Below are positions 9,368 to 17,610 of a DNA stretch of 34,641 nucleotides, piece after piece. Source of the DNA: an uncultured Parabacteroides sp. GTDB taxonomy: Bacteria; Bacteroidota; Bacteroidia; Bacteroidales; Tannerellaceae. The notes under the pieces were generated by a model, which did not search any database, was not told the DNA's origin, and saw only the letters and a program-made list of their open reading frames with translations. A program made the position numbers and the translations under genes. Position 1 is the first letter of the stretch. Each line of letters opens with the position of its first letter. The stretch covers positions 1-34,641 of the forward strand of contig CALUZR010000039.1 in the NCBI GenBank assembly GCA_944325335.1, in the 5' to 3' direction.

Positions 9368-9466
9368 GCTTGCCGAGAAATAGCTGCTTTCAAAATTCGC
9401 AAGGATGACAAAGACGCCAATATGCTGGAATACAATTATAACGCTGAACGCGGATACACGGATTAA
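9368..9466 (+). pseudogene. Possible short coding remnant
   Basis: An open stretch ends in TAA with the peptide FKIRKDDKDANMLEYNYN followed by AERGYTD. Its composition is normal for a protein, in contrast to the surrounding AT-rich DNA. It has no start codon after its upstream stop (TAA at 9365) except an internal ATG, and no recognisable family. It may be the tail of a deleted gene. Confidence 0.25.
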
Positions 9467-9541
9467 CTACATTATATATAGACAAATGTAGATAATCGTA
9501 AAATCCACGCCTAAAAAGCCGAATCTCTGGACCTTTTTATT

Positions 9542-9549
9542 TATCTTTG
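9542..9549 (+). promoter_or_regulatory. -7 promoter element for trpS
   Basis: TATCTTTG followed by CACCC, the common Bacteroidota housekeeping-promoter form, 30 bases before the trpS ATG. A clear -33 TTTG is not seen. Confidence 0.6.
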
Positions 9550-9579
9550 CACCCGACGAATTTAAATCGAAGTTAGACA

Positions 9580-10644
9580 ATGGAAAAAACAAAAGAAATT
9601 GTAGTAAGCGGCATTCGCCCGACCGGAAACCTCCATCTGGGGAATTACTTCGGCGCGGTAAAGGGTTTTCTGCAAATGCAGCATGAATATAACTGCTTAT
9701 TTTTTATTGCCGACTGGCACGCAATGACGACAAACCCGCATCCAGACAGCATCCGTCACAGCGCTTTTACGATCCTGTCAGAATATTTGGCATGTGGCAT
9801 CGATCCGGAGGTAGCGCCGATATATATCCAGAGTGATGTCCGCGAGACGGCGGAGCTGTATCTTTATTTGAATATGAACGCAGGTATCGGCGAACTCATG
9901 CGAACCACTTCCTTCAAGGATAAAGCTCGGCAACAGCTGCATATCGACCGAGTGCATACGACGGAAGGCGACGTAGAGCACGAAATTTTTAACGAGAGCA
10001 ACAAACACACGGTGAGCGCAGGCCTTTTGACGTATCCTACGCTGATGGCTGCTGATATCATCATACATAAAGCCGTGAAAGTCCCAGTTGGGAAGGATCA
10101 GGAACAAAATATGGAGATGGCACGGCGTTTCGCGCGACGTTTCAACCAAACTTACGGGGTTGAATTCTTTCCTGAACCCGCTTCGTTCTATTATTCGCAC
10201 AAAGCAGTAAAAGTTCCAGGACTGGACGGTTCCGGCAAGATGGGCAAAAGCGAGGGGAATGCGATTTATTTGATTGACGATGAAAAAACAATCCGCAAGA
10301 AGGTGATGAAGGCCGTGACGGATTCGGGACCTACCGAGCCAAACAGTCCGAAACCCGAAGCCATTGCCAATCTCTTTTCATTGATGGAAATTGTTTCGAC
10401 GAAAGATACCTACGACTATTTTAACGAAAAGTACAACAATTGCGAAATCCGCTATGGCGACATGAAAAAACAGTTGGCTGAAGACATCAATGCCTTTTGT
10501 GCGCCGATACGGGAACGCATCCTCGATATCCGCGCCGACGAGGCGTATCTGGAAAAAATTGCATCTCAAGGAGCAGATCGCGCACGCGAAAGCGCTTCGA
10601 AAACCCTGCAGGAAGTCCGCCGGATCATCGGATTTAGAGACTGA
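9580..10644 (+). CDS. trpS: Tryptophanyl-tRNA synthetase
   Basis: A class I aminoacyl-tRNA synthetase that charges tRNA-Trp in the cytoplasm. The HIGH-type signature is PTGNLHLGNY at residues 14-23, and the KMSKS-type loop is KMGKS at 220-224. The tryptophan-pocket region GELMRTTSFKDK and a dimer-type Rossmann fold are present. The length of 354 residues is usual for the bacterial enzyme. The ATG lies 30 bases behind a good -7 element. It is probably monocistronic, because a long inverted repeat follows. Confidence 0.98.
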   Translation: MEKTKEIVVSGIRPTGNLHLGNYFGAVKGFLQMQHEYNCLFFIADWHAMTTNPHPDSIRHSAFTILSEYLACGIDPEVAPIYIQSDVRETAELYLYLNMNAGIGELMRTTSFKDKARQQLHIDRVHTTEGDVEHEIFNESNKHTVSAGLLTYPTLMAADIIIHKAVKVPVGKDQEQNMEMARRFARRFNQTYGVEFFPEPASFYYSHKAVKVPGLDGSGKMGKSEGNAIYLIDDEKTIRKKVMKAVTDSGPTEPNSPKPEAIANLFSLMEIVSTKDTYDYFNEKYNNCEIRYGDMKKQLAEDINAFCAPIRERILDIRADEAYLEKIASQGADRARESASKTLQEVRRIIGFRD

Positions 10645-10655
10645 ATAAATAATAG

Positions 10656-10735
10656 AAAGTTGGAGATTGAAAATTGAAAGTGGGAAGTTCCCAATATTCA
10701 TTTTTCAATTTCCAACTTTTAATTTTCAATTTAAG
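10656..10735. repeat. Large inverted-repeat element (possible trpS terminator)
   Basis: The 18-base arms AAAGTTGGAGATTGAAAA (10656-10673) and TTTTCAATTTCCAACTTT (10702-10719) are complementary at all but one position, and that one is a G-T wobble. A smaller palindrome TGGGAAGTTCCCA sits at the centre (10681-10693). T-rich sequence ending in TTTTCAATTTAA follows, so the hairpin could end trpS. The same TTTTCAATTTAA end recurs at 26382-26393, so it may belong to a dispersed intergenic repeat family. Confidence 0.6.
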
Positions 10736-10739
10736 AAAG

Positions 10740-11237
10740 ATGGAGTTTGAGTCAGAATTCAAACGGTTGTACCGCCCGCTGTGCCTTTATTCCCTCCAAT
10801 ATACATGCAGCACGGATGAAGCGGAGGAAATCGTGCAACAAGCCTTTGCCGATACATGGGAAAAATTACATGCCGGCGAATGGATTGCCAACTTGAAAGC
10901 CTATCTGTATCAAGCCGTGAAAAACCGTTCCATTCATTACGCGACCCGCGAGCGGGAAGAAATCCTGACGGATGAAATGCCCGACGAGCTATCCGATTCG
11001 ACCGACGACGAACGCATCGCCCTTGCCGAGCGCGACGCCCGCCTTTGGACCGCCATCGACCAATTGCCCCCTGAGCGGCGCCGGATTTTTCTCCTTTCGA
11101 AGCGCGATGGGTTGAAGTACCAGGAAATTGCCGAGGAACTGCACATTTCCGTGCGGACGGTCGAGAACCAAATCTCGAAGGCACTGAAGTCGTTGCGCGA
11201 GAAAGTTATCCGGATTTATACTTTTTTCTTTGGATAG
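10740..11237 (+). CDS. ECF-family RNA polymerase sigma factor
   Basis: A 165-residue extracytoplasmic-function sigma factor. Region 2 is at about 5-70 (FKRLYRPLCLYSLQY, DEAEEIVQQAFADTW) and region 4 at about 105-155 (LPPERRRIFLLSKRDG, then YQEIAEELHISVRTVENQI). The start is the ATG at 10740, preceded by AAGAAAG. An in-frame start 66 bases earlier would place the N-terminus inside the inverted repeat and is not preferred. With the FecR-type gene and TonB receptor downstream it forms a surface-signalling system: ligand at the receptor, signal to FecR, release of sigma. The regulon probably includes this operon, but no matching promoter motif can be identified here. Confidence 0.95.
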   Translation: MEFESEFKRLYRPLCLYSLQYTCSTDEAEEIVQQAFADTWEKLHAGEWIANLKAYLYQAVKNRSIHYATREREEILTDEMPDELSDSTDDERIALAERDARLWTAIDQLPPERRRIFLLSKRDGLKYQEIAEELHISVRTVENQISKALKSLREKVIRIYTFFFG

Positions 11238-11296
11238 AGTAGGGGTTTTTCGGGATTCTGTGTCTTAGGGGTGTAAACAGTAAAAAGAAAATAGCA

Positions 11297-11953
11297 ATGA
11301 AAAGAGTATTTTGGATGATTGCGATTTTGTTCCTGGCGAACTTGGGCGCCAAGGCACAATGGAGTCTGAACCCCGAAGCGGGTTTGTCGTTGAACGTGGC
11401 AGATGTCTCAGGGATTCCTTGCCTTCCCTCCTGGAAGGTGGGCGTAGCCGTGGATTATGACTTTACGCCGCGTTGGGGCGTAAGCTCTGGCATTTATTTT
11501 ACCGAACGGCGCAAAAACGAGATGTACGCCGGATATGGCTACGGGTACGGCGAAGAGGGTTATGGAATGACTTTTTCTGGTTTTAGGACCGTGGTCGGCT
11601 CTGGGCTCAGCTTTTATTTTCCGTTGATGGGCAAGGTGTCTAAGGACTTGTCGGAAGACGTGCGGCTTTCGTTTGCAGCTGGGCCATACGTAGGATATTG
11701 TTTTAACCAAGGAATCCGTAACCACATGGGAAACTGGGATGACAACATCTTCACCGAGAAGGAAACAAGCTATTTCGACGGTGGCGTCATGGCACGCTTA
11801 GGGATCGAGGCGAAACGATGGACGATGGCGCTCAGCTACGAAGCGGATTTGGTGAAAAGAAAAAACGGGTGGGGAATACGTTCCAGAGAGGTAGACCCGA
11901 TCCATTCCCTCTCCCTGACCGTCGGTTATAAGTTTTATTTAGGCAAGAAGTAA
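11297..11953 (+). CDS. Outer-membrane beta-barrel protein
   Basis: A 218-residue protein with a signal peptide (MKRVFWMIAILFLANLGAKA, cleavage before QWSL) and alternating aromatic/polar strands such as WKVGVAVDYDFTPRWGVSSG. The C-terminal strand LSLTVGYKFYLG is typical of small Bacteroidota barrels of the OMP_b-brl_2 type. The run YAGYGYGYGEEGYG is a Gly/Tyr-rich loop. It lies between the sigma factor (59 bases after its stop) and the FecR gene (7 bases before its start), an uncommon insertion in a sigma/anti-sigma pair, and is probably co-transcribed. Function unknown; a structural or ligand-linked role in the signalling system is only a guess. Confidence 0.8.
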   Translation: MKRVFWMIAILFLANLGAKAQWSLNPEAGLSLNVADVSGIPCLPSWKVGVAVDYDFTPRWGVSSGIYFTERRKNEMYAGYGYGYGEEGYGMTFSGFRTVVGSGLSFYFPLMGKVSKDLSEDVRLSFAAGPYVGYCFNQGIRNHMGNWDDNIFTEKETSYFDGGVMARLGIEAKRWTMALSYEADLVKRKNGWGIRSREVDPIHSLSLTVGYKFYLGKK

Positions 11954-11960
11954 ACAAAAA

Positions 11961-12788
11961 ATGAGCGAGCAACAAAAGCATACATTCGAGGAGCGTGTCC
12001 GCTTCGTCGCCAAGTATTACCAAGAAAATATCTTCGACGCGGAACAGGCGTGGCGCCGTTTTGCCGAAAAGCGGAATTTACGGCATTTCCCGCGATGGAT
12101 CTGGCAGGCTGCGGCGGTGGTGCTTTTGGCGCTTGGCGGATTTGCTTATTTTATGATAGAAACGCAGCGTCCGGATTGGGTAGCGGTGGCGACCGGGGTG
12201 GGCGAACTGAAGGAGGTGCTCTTGCCGGATAGTTCGACGGTCTCCCTGGCTGGCGGAACGGAATTGAAGTACGATGCGCGTTCGTTTGGAGGCTCGGAAC
12301 GTCGCGTGAAGTTGAGCGGGAAGGCCTTCTTCCAGGTAAAGCATTTGGAAGAGAAACCTTTCCGGGTGGAGATCCGGGAGAGCGACGTGACGGTTCTCGG
12401 TACTTCTTTCCTTGTCCGCGAGCTGCCGCAGGAGTTGAATGTCGAGGTGTTGACCGGCCGCGTGCGTTTTAAAACGGACGAGGGTCTGTCTGTCATAGTA
12501 GAAGCCGGACAGGCGGCAAACTACGTGGAAGGAGCTACGGCGATCCAAGTCGATGACGGTGCCGATGTGAACGCCCTCTCCTGGAAGACGCACGAATTGA
12601 TTTTCCAACGCGCGACGCTCCCGAAAGTGGTCCGCGACGTGGAAAACTGTTACGGCGTGTCTATCCAAGGTGCCGACGAAATGCCGGATTCGCTACGCCT
12701 CACGGCCACTTTCCAGGATTTGCCGCTCGAAGAGGTACTGTCTGTGATTAACCAGACGCTTGATACGCGGCTCCATGTGATTGAATAA
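11961..12788 (+). CDS. FecR-family anti-sigma factor (FecR + DUF4974)
   Basis: An inner-membrane regulator of the preceding ECF sigma factor. Residues 1-43 form the cytoplasmic sigma-binding part, one membrane span follows (about 44-65, WQAAAVVLLALGGFAYFM), and then the periplasmic FecR domain (about 75-185, with the LPDSSTVSL and GTSFLVREL strands). A C-terminal DUF4974 domain (about 205-275, HELIFQRATLPKVVRDVE) resembles the STN fold and probably contacts the receptor's own STN domain. At 275 residues it is somewhat shorter than many family members, mainly in the cytoplasmic part. The palindrome array starts immediately after its stop codon. Confidence 0.93.
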   Translation: MSEQQKHTFEERVRFVAKYYQENIFDAEQAWRRFAEKRNLRHFPRWIWQAAAVVLLALGGFAYFMIETQRPDWVAVATGVGELKEVLLPDSSTVSLAGGTELKYDARSFGGSERRVKLSGKAFFQVKHLEEKPFRVEIRESDVTVLGTSFLVRELPQELNVEVLTGRVRFKTDEGLSVIVEAGQAANYVEGATAIQVDDGADVNALSWKTHELIFQRATLPKVVRDVENCYGVSIQGADEMPDSLRLTATFQDLPLEEVLSVINQTLDTRLHVIE

Positions 12789-12790
12789 TC

Positions 12791-13101
12791 TTTCCTACAT
12801 TGTAGGATTCCTTCTCCGCTTGGCCGGGAAGCATTCCTACATTGTAGGATTCTTTCTCCGCTTGGCCGGGAAGCATTCCTACCTGGTAGGATTCTTTCTC
12901 CGCTTGACCGGGAAACATTCCTACCTGGTAGGATTCCTTCTCCGCTTGGCCGGGAAACATTCCTACCTGGTAGGATTCTTTCTCCGTTTGGCCGGGGAAC
13001 TTTCCGACCATGTCGGAATCTTTCTCCGTTTGGCCGGGGAACTTTCCGACATTGTCGGAATCTTTCTCCGTTTGGCCAGGGAGCTTTCCGACATTGTCGG
13101 A
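12791..13101. repeat. Eight palindromes in a 42-bp tandem array
   Basis: Eight dyads start at 12793, 12835, 12877, 12919, 12961, 13003, 13045 and 13087, exactly 42 bases apart. Units 1-5 have TCCTAC-nnn-GTAGGA and units 6-8 have TCCGAC-nnn-GTCGGA, so both arms change together. Loops are ATT, ATT, CTG, CTG, CTG, CAT, ATT, ATT. The linkers (CTTCTCCGCTTGGCCGGGAAG-like) hold a weaker CTTCTC/GGGAAG dyad. Because 42 is a multiple of three, both strands stay open through the array, giving artificial 14-residue peptide repeats. The array fills the space between the FecR and receptor genes. Function unknown. Confidence 0.93.
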
Positions 13102-13104
13102 CGC

Positions 13105-13112
13105 TATTTTTG
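13105..13112 (+). promoter_or_regulatory. -7 promoter element for the TonB receptor
   Basis: TATTTTTG matches the TAnnTTTG consensus. It lies 3 bases after the last palindrome and 35 bases before the receptor ATG. The -33 region would fall inside the eighth palindrome (TTTC at 13085-13088), so anything binding there could control this promoter. Confidence 0.5.
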
Positions 13113-13146
13113 CAAGAATTTTTAATAGAAAAAGAGGAAAAACAGG

Positions 13147-15540
13147 ATGCAGAGAAGAAGTTGGGTGGCCTTGTGCCTTTTGTTTGTGTGTTTGCAATGG
13201 CTGCAGGCCGGCGAACCGCGCCTTACGTTGGCGGTAAAGCAGGCGCCGATCGAAAAAGTATTGCTTGAAGTGGAACGGCAGAGCGGACTGCGGATTTCGT
13301 TCGAATCGTCGTTGCTGCTCCACGTGCGGCCCGTGACGATGGACGTGCGCGACGCGACGCTCTCCCTTTGCCTCTACGATTTATTTCATGGATACGAAAT
13401 CGATTGGATTATCACGGAAAAATATCTTATCCTGAAGCGGAAAGGCGAGGTCTTTTCTTCGGGGCAGGACACGCTTCGGCTCATTTCCTTGCAGGAATTT
13501 GTGGTGAATGCCGACAGCCTGCGACATGCCGCGACGCTTACCGACGAGCCGGGGCACGAAATCCTCTCCGGAGGACGCATCCAGCAAATCCCGACCTTCA
13601 TGAGCCAACCGGACTTGGTGAAAAGCATCCAGCAACTGCCGGGAGTCGCGCTGGGGACGGAAGGCATGGCCGGGATGTACGTCCGCGGCGGGAATAATGA
13701 CGAGAACCTTTTCCTTATGGACGGGATGCCGGTCTACCAAGTGAGCCACGTGGCGGGCCTTTTCTCGGCGTTCAATCCCGATGCGGTCGAGAGCCTCAGT
13801 TTCTTCAAAGGATTCTTTCCCGCCAAATATGCCGGCCGGCTTTCCTCTGTGACGGATATTCGGACCAAGCAAGGCGACCTGCGGCGGTTTCATGGTGGCG
13901 TGGGCCTTGGGCTGATCCAAGGCAATGCCTATTTGGAAGGGCCGCTCATCAAGGACAAGCTATCGTTCCATTTCTCGATGCGCCGTTCGTGGGCCGATTT
14001 GATTACGGCTCCGACCTTTGCCATTATGAACAAGCGCGAGTTTTGGGGAAAGGGCGACGGATACAACGCACGCTATTCGTTTCACGACATCAACGGACGG
14101 ATGGATTGGATCCAATCCGAGCGGAGCCGGTGGTCGCTCAGCGTCTATTCGGGTGATGATTTCTTTAAAATCCATGGTTGGGACGGCTCTTCCTCTTCGG
14201 ATGAATACGAGCAAGAGGATAAGTATAAAATACGCTGGGGGAATTTTGCGACGGCATTGAATTGGAACTACCGGGTGAATCCAAAATTCCAGAGTCTCTT
14301 CACGGCCTCTTATACGCGCTACCGGAGCAAACTCTTCTATAGCCAGCAAGAGCATTATTACAACGTAGATTATATCGAGTCGCAAACCGTGTCCGGAATC
14401 GATGATGGCCGCCTTTCTTGGCAATTCTCTTATCGGCCCAACCGGCGGAACCGGATACAAGGGGGAATTTCTGCACGCATCCAAGGTTTCCGCCCGGAAT
14501 ACATGGAAGAAGGGACTTTTGCCGGAGACGAGATGACCGAAGAAAGCGTACAGGTAAAGACGCAAAACGCGCTCCGTATGATTGGAAACGAGAATGTACT
14601 TTACCTCTCCGACCGCTTTTATGCGACTGACCGGTTGACGCTCGACGCGGGGCTGGCCTTTGCCACCTTCTATTTGAAGCGGAAACTCTACACGTCGCTC
14701 CAGCCCCGCCTTTCGATGCGCTATCTGTGGAACGAAAACTGGTCTACGAAGCTTTCCTATTCGCGGATGAGCCAACCCGTACATTTGATTCCCTCGACCT
14801 ACCTCGATTTGCCGACCGACGTTTGGCTGCCCAGTACCGATAAAGTACGTCCTTCGGTTTCCGACCAAGTATCCGCCGGTATTTATTTCTCGCCTTCCCG
14901 GACCTATAGCTTTGCCTTGGAAGGATATTATAAGCATCAGCAACATCTGGCCGATTTCAAACCCTGGGTCGGACGCTTGCCCGACGGCATGCCTTGGGAA
15001 GACAAACTGACGGATGGAACCGGCCGTTCGTACGGATTGGAATTCATCGCCCGGAAGGAAACCGGGAAACTGACGGGCTGGACGGGTTATACGCTCTCGT
15101 GGGCAGACCGGCAATTCGCGGACATCAACGGGGGACGCCGTTTCCCTTCGCGCTACGACAACCGGCATAAGTTTAATGTTGTCGCCTCGTATAAACTGAG
15201 CAAACGGGTCGAGCTGAATGCTTCGTGGGTTTATACGAAGGGGAATTGGATCACGCTTTTGCCCAACAACAGTTCTCCGACGAATTATGCGATCCGTAAC
15301 AATTATCAATTGCCCGATTACCATCGCATGGATTTAGGCATCAATATCTATCGCCCCAGCAAGAAACACCCGGGGCGGATGGGCATTTGGAACGTAAGTA
15401 TATATAATGTATATAACCGCAGGAACTATATCCTTGCCTGGCCGGAAAGCACGGATAGGAACAATCCGAATTTGGTGAAGGTACGCCATTTGGCGCTCTT
15501 CCCGATCATTCCTTCGTTTTCGTATACCTATAAATTCTGA
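13147..15540 (+). CDS. TonB-dependent receptor with STN signalling domain
   Basis: A 797-residue outer-membrane receptor. It has a signal peptide (about 1-21) and a periplasmic STN domain (about 25-100, LTLAVKQAPIEKVLLEVERQ) that would pass the ligand signal to FecR. The plug domain lies at about 130-235 (QPDLVKSIQQLPGV, MYVRGGNNDENLFLMDG). A 22-strand-type barrel ends in the aromatic terminus FSYTYKF. It takes up a substrate with energy from TonB-ExbBD. It is shorter than SusC proteins and is paired with a DUF4249 lipoprotein rather than SusD, so a starch-like oligosaccharide is not the obvious ligand; the substrate is unknown. The DUF4249 gene starts 4 bases after its stop. Confidence 0.95.
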   Translation: MQRRSWVALCLLFVCLQWLQAGEPRLTLAVKQAPIEKVLLEVERQSGLRISFESSLLLHVRPVTMDVRDATLSLCLYDLFHGYEIDWIITEKYLILKRKGEVFSSGQDTLRLISLQEFVVNADSLRHAATLTDEPGHEILSGGRIQQIPTFMSQPDLVKSIQQLPGVALGTEGMAGMYVRGGNNDENLFLMDGMPVYQVSHVAGLFSAFNPDAVESLSFFKGFFPAKYAGRLSSVTDIRTKQGDLRRFHGGVGLGLIQGNAYLEGPLIKDKLSFHFSMRRSWADLITAPTFAIMNKREFWGKGDGYNARYSFHDINGRMDWIQSERSRWSLSVYSGDDFFKIHGWDGSSSSDEYEQEDKYKIRWGNFATALNWNYRVNPKFQSLFTASYTRYRSKLFYSQQEHYYNVDYIESQTVSGIDDGRLSWQFSYRPNRRNRIQGGISARIQGFRPEYMEEGTFAGDEMTEESVQVKTQNALRMIGNENVLYLSDRFYATDRLTLDAGLAFATFYLKRKLYTSLQPRLSMRYLWNENWSTKLSYSRMSQPVHLIPSTYLDLPTDVWLPSTDKVRPSVSDQVSAGIYFSPSRTYSFALEGYYKHQQHLADFKPWVGRLPDGMPWEDKLTDGTGRSYGLEFIARKETGKLTGWTGYTLSWADRQFADINGGRRFPSRYDNRHKFNVVASYKLSKRVELNASWVYTKGNWITLLPNNSSPTNYAIRNNYQLPDYHRMDLGINIYRPSKKHPGRMGIWNVSIYNVYNRRNYILAWPESTDRNNPNLVKVRHLALFPIIPSFSYTYKF

Positions 15541-15544
15541 AGAT

Positions 15545-16663
15545 ATGAAGAAAAGAAAGATAATCGTTAGTTTATTCGCCCTGCTGGGCTTGGCCTCTTG
15601 TTGGGAAGATGTAGAAGTTGAATTGGATTTGGGTGAACCCCAATTGGCTGTTTCCGATATCGGACTGGCGGTGGGCGAGAAGATACGGATCGCCATTTCG
15701 CCCGACCCGGTCGTAAATTGGGATTCCGTCCTGCCTTTTTACGAACAGACGCACGCCCGCCTTTGGGTGAACGGGCGGGAAGAGACACTCCATCTCCGCC
15801 TTATCGAAGATTCGCTCCAGCTGAATCCCTATAATCCTTATTATAATTGCTTCTTCGAATCGGATTGCATCGCCCGCGAAGGAGACCAAATCCGCATCGA
15901 AGCCAGTCACGATGGATATGCGCCTATCGTAGCCGAGAACACAGTTCCGTCCGTCGTCCCGATTGAATCGGTGAGCTATACTTTCCACGAAGATACGATA
16001 TGGTTCCAATCTTCGATAGATTTCCAACTCACGTTCCGCGACAAGCCAGGCGAAGTGAATTATTATGGGCTTTCAGTTTGCCAATGGTTAGGAGAGAACG
16101 AAATATTCCCTTCTTCCGAATTTGGAACGAGCGGCTATGGCTATATCTATACGGATGGAGAAGGACGCTATTGTTCTTATGGGCGTTTGGATACATCGAA
16201 AGAACCAATTATCAAGTTCCGCCCCGGCACGGTGGATTACATTGTCGATGAATACACAAGCATGTATGCCGATTTCTTCGACGACTCGGAAATCGACGGG
16301 GAAACTTATACGCTTCATTTGTCTTATTCCTCTTTGTATTCGGAGATTCAATGGTATAAACCTGATTCAACAGGCTCCTTATATATGGATACCACCTTTA
16401 TTCCCGATTCCCTTTACCTGCAAGTCGATTTGATTTCCCTTTCCCAAGATGATTATTATCGGAATATCTCCAATTGGGCGGCCCGTGGTTTCTTGTCGGA
16501 ATCGTTTGCTGAGATTGGATTGACCGACCCGACGCAACTCTATACCAACGTGAAAGGCGGGACAGGATTGTTGAGCGCCCGAAACATCTCCCGCCACATC
16601 ATCCGACTGAAGAACCCCAAGTCAGAACCCGAACCGGATGTCTTTCCCGAACGGGTAGATTAA
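15545..16663 (+). CDS. DUF4249 surface lipoprotein
   Basis: A 372-residue lipoprotein with a short signal peptide and lipobox (LGLASC, Cys about residue 19). After it comes a beta-rich region matching DUF4249 proteins, which are habitually encoded next to TonB-dependent receptors in Bacteroidota. An acidic stretch after the cysteine (WEDVEVELD) would fit export to the cell surface. It starts 4 bases after the receptor gene, so the two are translationally linked. Its last 42 bases overlap the convergent gene on the other strand. It probably helps the receptor capture ligand; this is inferred from pairing only. Confidence 0.85.
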   Translation: MKKRKIIVSLFALLGLASCWEDVEVELDLGEPQLAVSDIGLAVGEKIRIAISPDPVVNWDSVLPFYEQTHARLWVNGREETLHLRLIEDSLQLNPYNPYYNCFFESDCIAREGDQIRIEASHDGYAPIVAENTVPSVVPIESVSYTFHEDTIWFQSSIDFQLTFRDKPGEVNYYGLSVCQWLGENEIFPSSEFGTSGYGYIYTDGEGRYCSYGRLDTSKEPIIKFRPGTVDYIVDEYTSMYADFFDDSEIDGETYTLHLSYSSLYSEIQWYKPDSTGSLYMDTTFIPDSLYLQVDLISLSQDDYYRNISNWAARGFLSESFAEIGLTDPTQLYTNVKGGTGLLSARNISRHIIRLKNPKSEPEPDVFPERVD

Positions 16664-17485
16664 ATATTGCCGGTCGAAGCGGTTGTTGAAGTGGTTGTAT
16701 TGGTAGTTCACGCCCACGCCAAAGCCGAAATGGTCGCCCACTTTAAACTCGACCGCTCCGCCGACATTGGTTTGGTTGAGCAATGGGTTCATGATCAGCG
16801 CCGGATCATTTACTTTATCATCATAGAATCCATACGACCCCCACGCACGCAAGGCAAGCCATTCGGTCACTTCATAATGCGCCATCGCGTCGAATCCACC
16901 CCAAAACGTGGGCGAAATCGTATAAGGCGTGTAATATTTCCCCGCAAATCCGCCACCCGTAAGCGTCAATGCCCCGAAGCGTTGGCTGACAGAAAGATGA
17001 ACCGTGTTGATTCCTCCCGCGGCGGGCCAAGTCTCTTGCCTTCCGTTCACCGCAAACAGCGTATTGTCCGACAGAGGTTTGAAATAATACTCGTCATAAT
17101 CCAGTGCCATGGGATTCACCCTGTGGAGCATCGGCGTATAAGGATTGAAGAAGGGACGGTAAGCCTCCGAAAGTGTGTTCATATTCATCGGGCGGTCCGC
17201 CTCCTGGTTTCCCGCCGGAAAACTGAAGAAAGCGATGTCGTTCATCGTACCTTCGCTAAACTTCTGGTAAATATCCTGATACCGTTCCAAGGCTTGCCGA
17301 TTTTGCTCCGAAACGGGCGTGTAGCTTTTGTACGATACTTCCGGAATGCGGATTTCGTAGTTCGTCTCGACCGGTATGGCGAAAAGCTTTCCCTCTTTGT
17401 CCATGATGAATTTCAACCGGTTCTGTGCATCGACCCGGCATAAACTCCACAATAAGATTCCTATCATCCAACCCAATTTTTTCAT
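16622..17485 (-). CDS. Probable outer-membrane/exported beta-rich protein of unknown function
   Basis: A 287-residue protein with a signal peptide (MKKLGWMIGILLWSLCRVDA, cleavage before QNRL). Residues 25-70 look globular. The second half has alternating strands (HLSVSQRFGALTLTGGGFAG, VGGAVEFKVGDHFGFGVGVN) that suggest a small barrel. It has no recognised family name. A strong promoter precedes it (17504-17535). Its 3' end overlaps the DUF4249 gene tail to tail by 42 bases, and no terminator is visible between them. The long plus-strand frame across the same bases lacks any signal or family features and is rejected. Confidence 0.75.
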   Translation of the reverse strand: MKKLGWMIGILLWSLCRVDAQNRLKFIMDKEGKLFAIPVETNYEIRIPEVSYKSYTPVSEQNRQALERYQDIYQKFSEGTMNDIAFFSFPAGNQEADRPMNMNTLSEAYRPFFNPYTPMLHRVNPMALDYDEYYFKPLSDNTLFAVNGRQETWPAAGGINTVHLSVSQRFGALTLTGGGFAGKYYTPYTISPTFWGGFDAMAHYEVTEWLALRAWGSYGFYDDKVNDPALIMNPLLNQTNVGGAVEFKVGDHFGFGVGVNYQYNHFNNRFDRQYLIYPFGKDIRFGF

Positions 17486-17503
17486 ATGCTCACTTTTTAT
17501 TTA

Positions 17504-17535
17504 CAAAGGTAAGAAGAAACTCCATTCGCCCCAAA
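17504..17535 (-). promoter_or_regulatory. Promoter of the exported beta-rich protein gene
   Basis: On the minus strand, TTTG (17535-17532), a 20-base spacer and TACCTTTG (17511-17504) form a complete Bacteroidota promoter, about 18 bases before the ATG. Confidence 0.75.
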
Positions 17536-17610
17536 CCAAAACTTGTGAATACGGCGTAAAAACTTTCAAACAAGGCATAAAAACATCCGTTTCCTTCTAT
17601 ATATTCTTTG

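Larger units (their letters stand above)
8787..9579. other. Gene-free AT-rich stretch between the sulfatase and trpS
   Basis: About 790 bases without a credible intact gene. It holds a perfect 8-bp hairpin CCATTTTC-CAAA-GAAAATGG at 8894-8913 with no T-run, an A/T-tract repeat patch (9095-9262), a short coding-looking remnant (9368-9466) and the trpS promoter at its right end. The minus-strand sequence just before the sulfatase has TACATTTA (one base off the -7 consensus), which may be its promoter. Confidence 0.6.

Noticed and set aside
12791..13101. CRISPR-like array
   Set aside because: Units are contiguous and similar throughout, with no unique spacers, and no cas genes are nearby.
12748..13323. 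Long frames on both strands through the 42-bp array
   Set aside because: They are a by-product of a repeat length divisible by three and encode only 14-residue peptide repeats.
13960..15324. 454-codon minus-strand frame inside the TonB receptor
   Set aside because: Composition is rich in Arg, Ile and Gly as expected for the antisense of a receptor barrel; the sense frame is a full receptor.
16667..17443. 258-codon plus-strand frame opposite the exported beta-rich protein
   Set aside because: The minus-strand frame has a signal peptide, barrel-like strands and a consensus promoter; this one has none.
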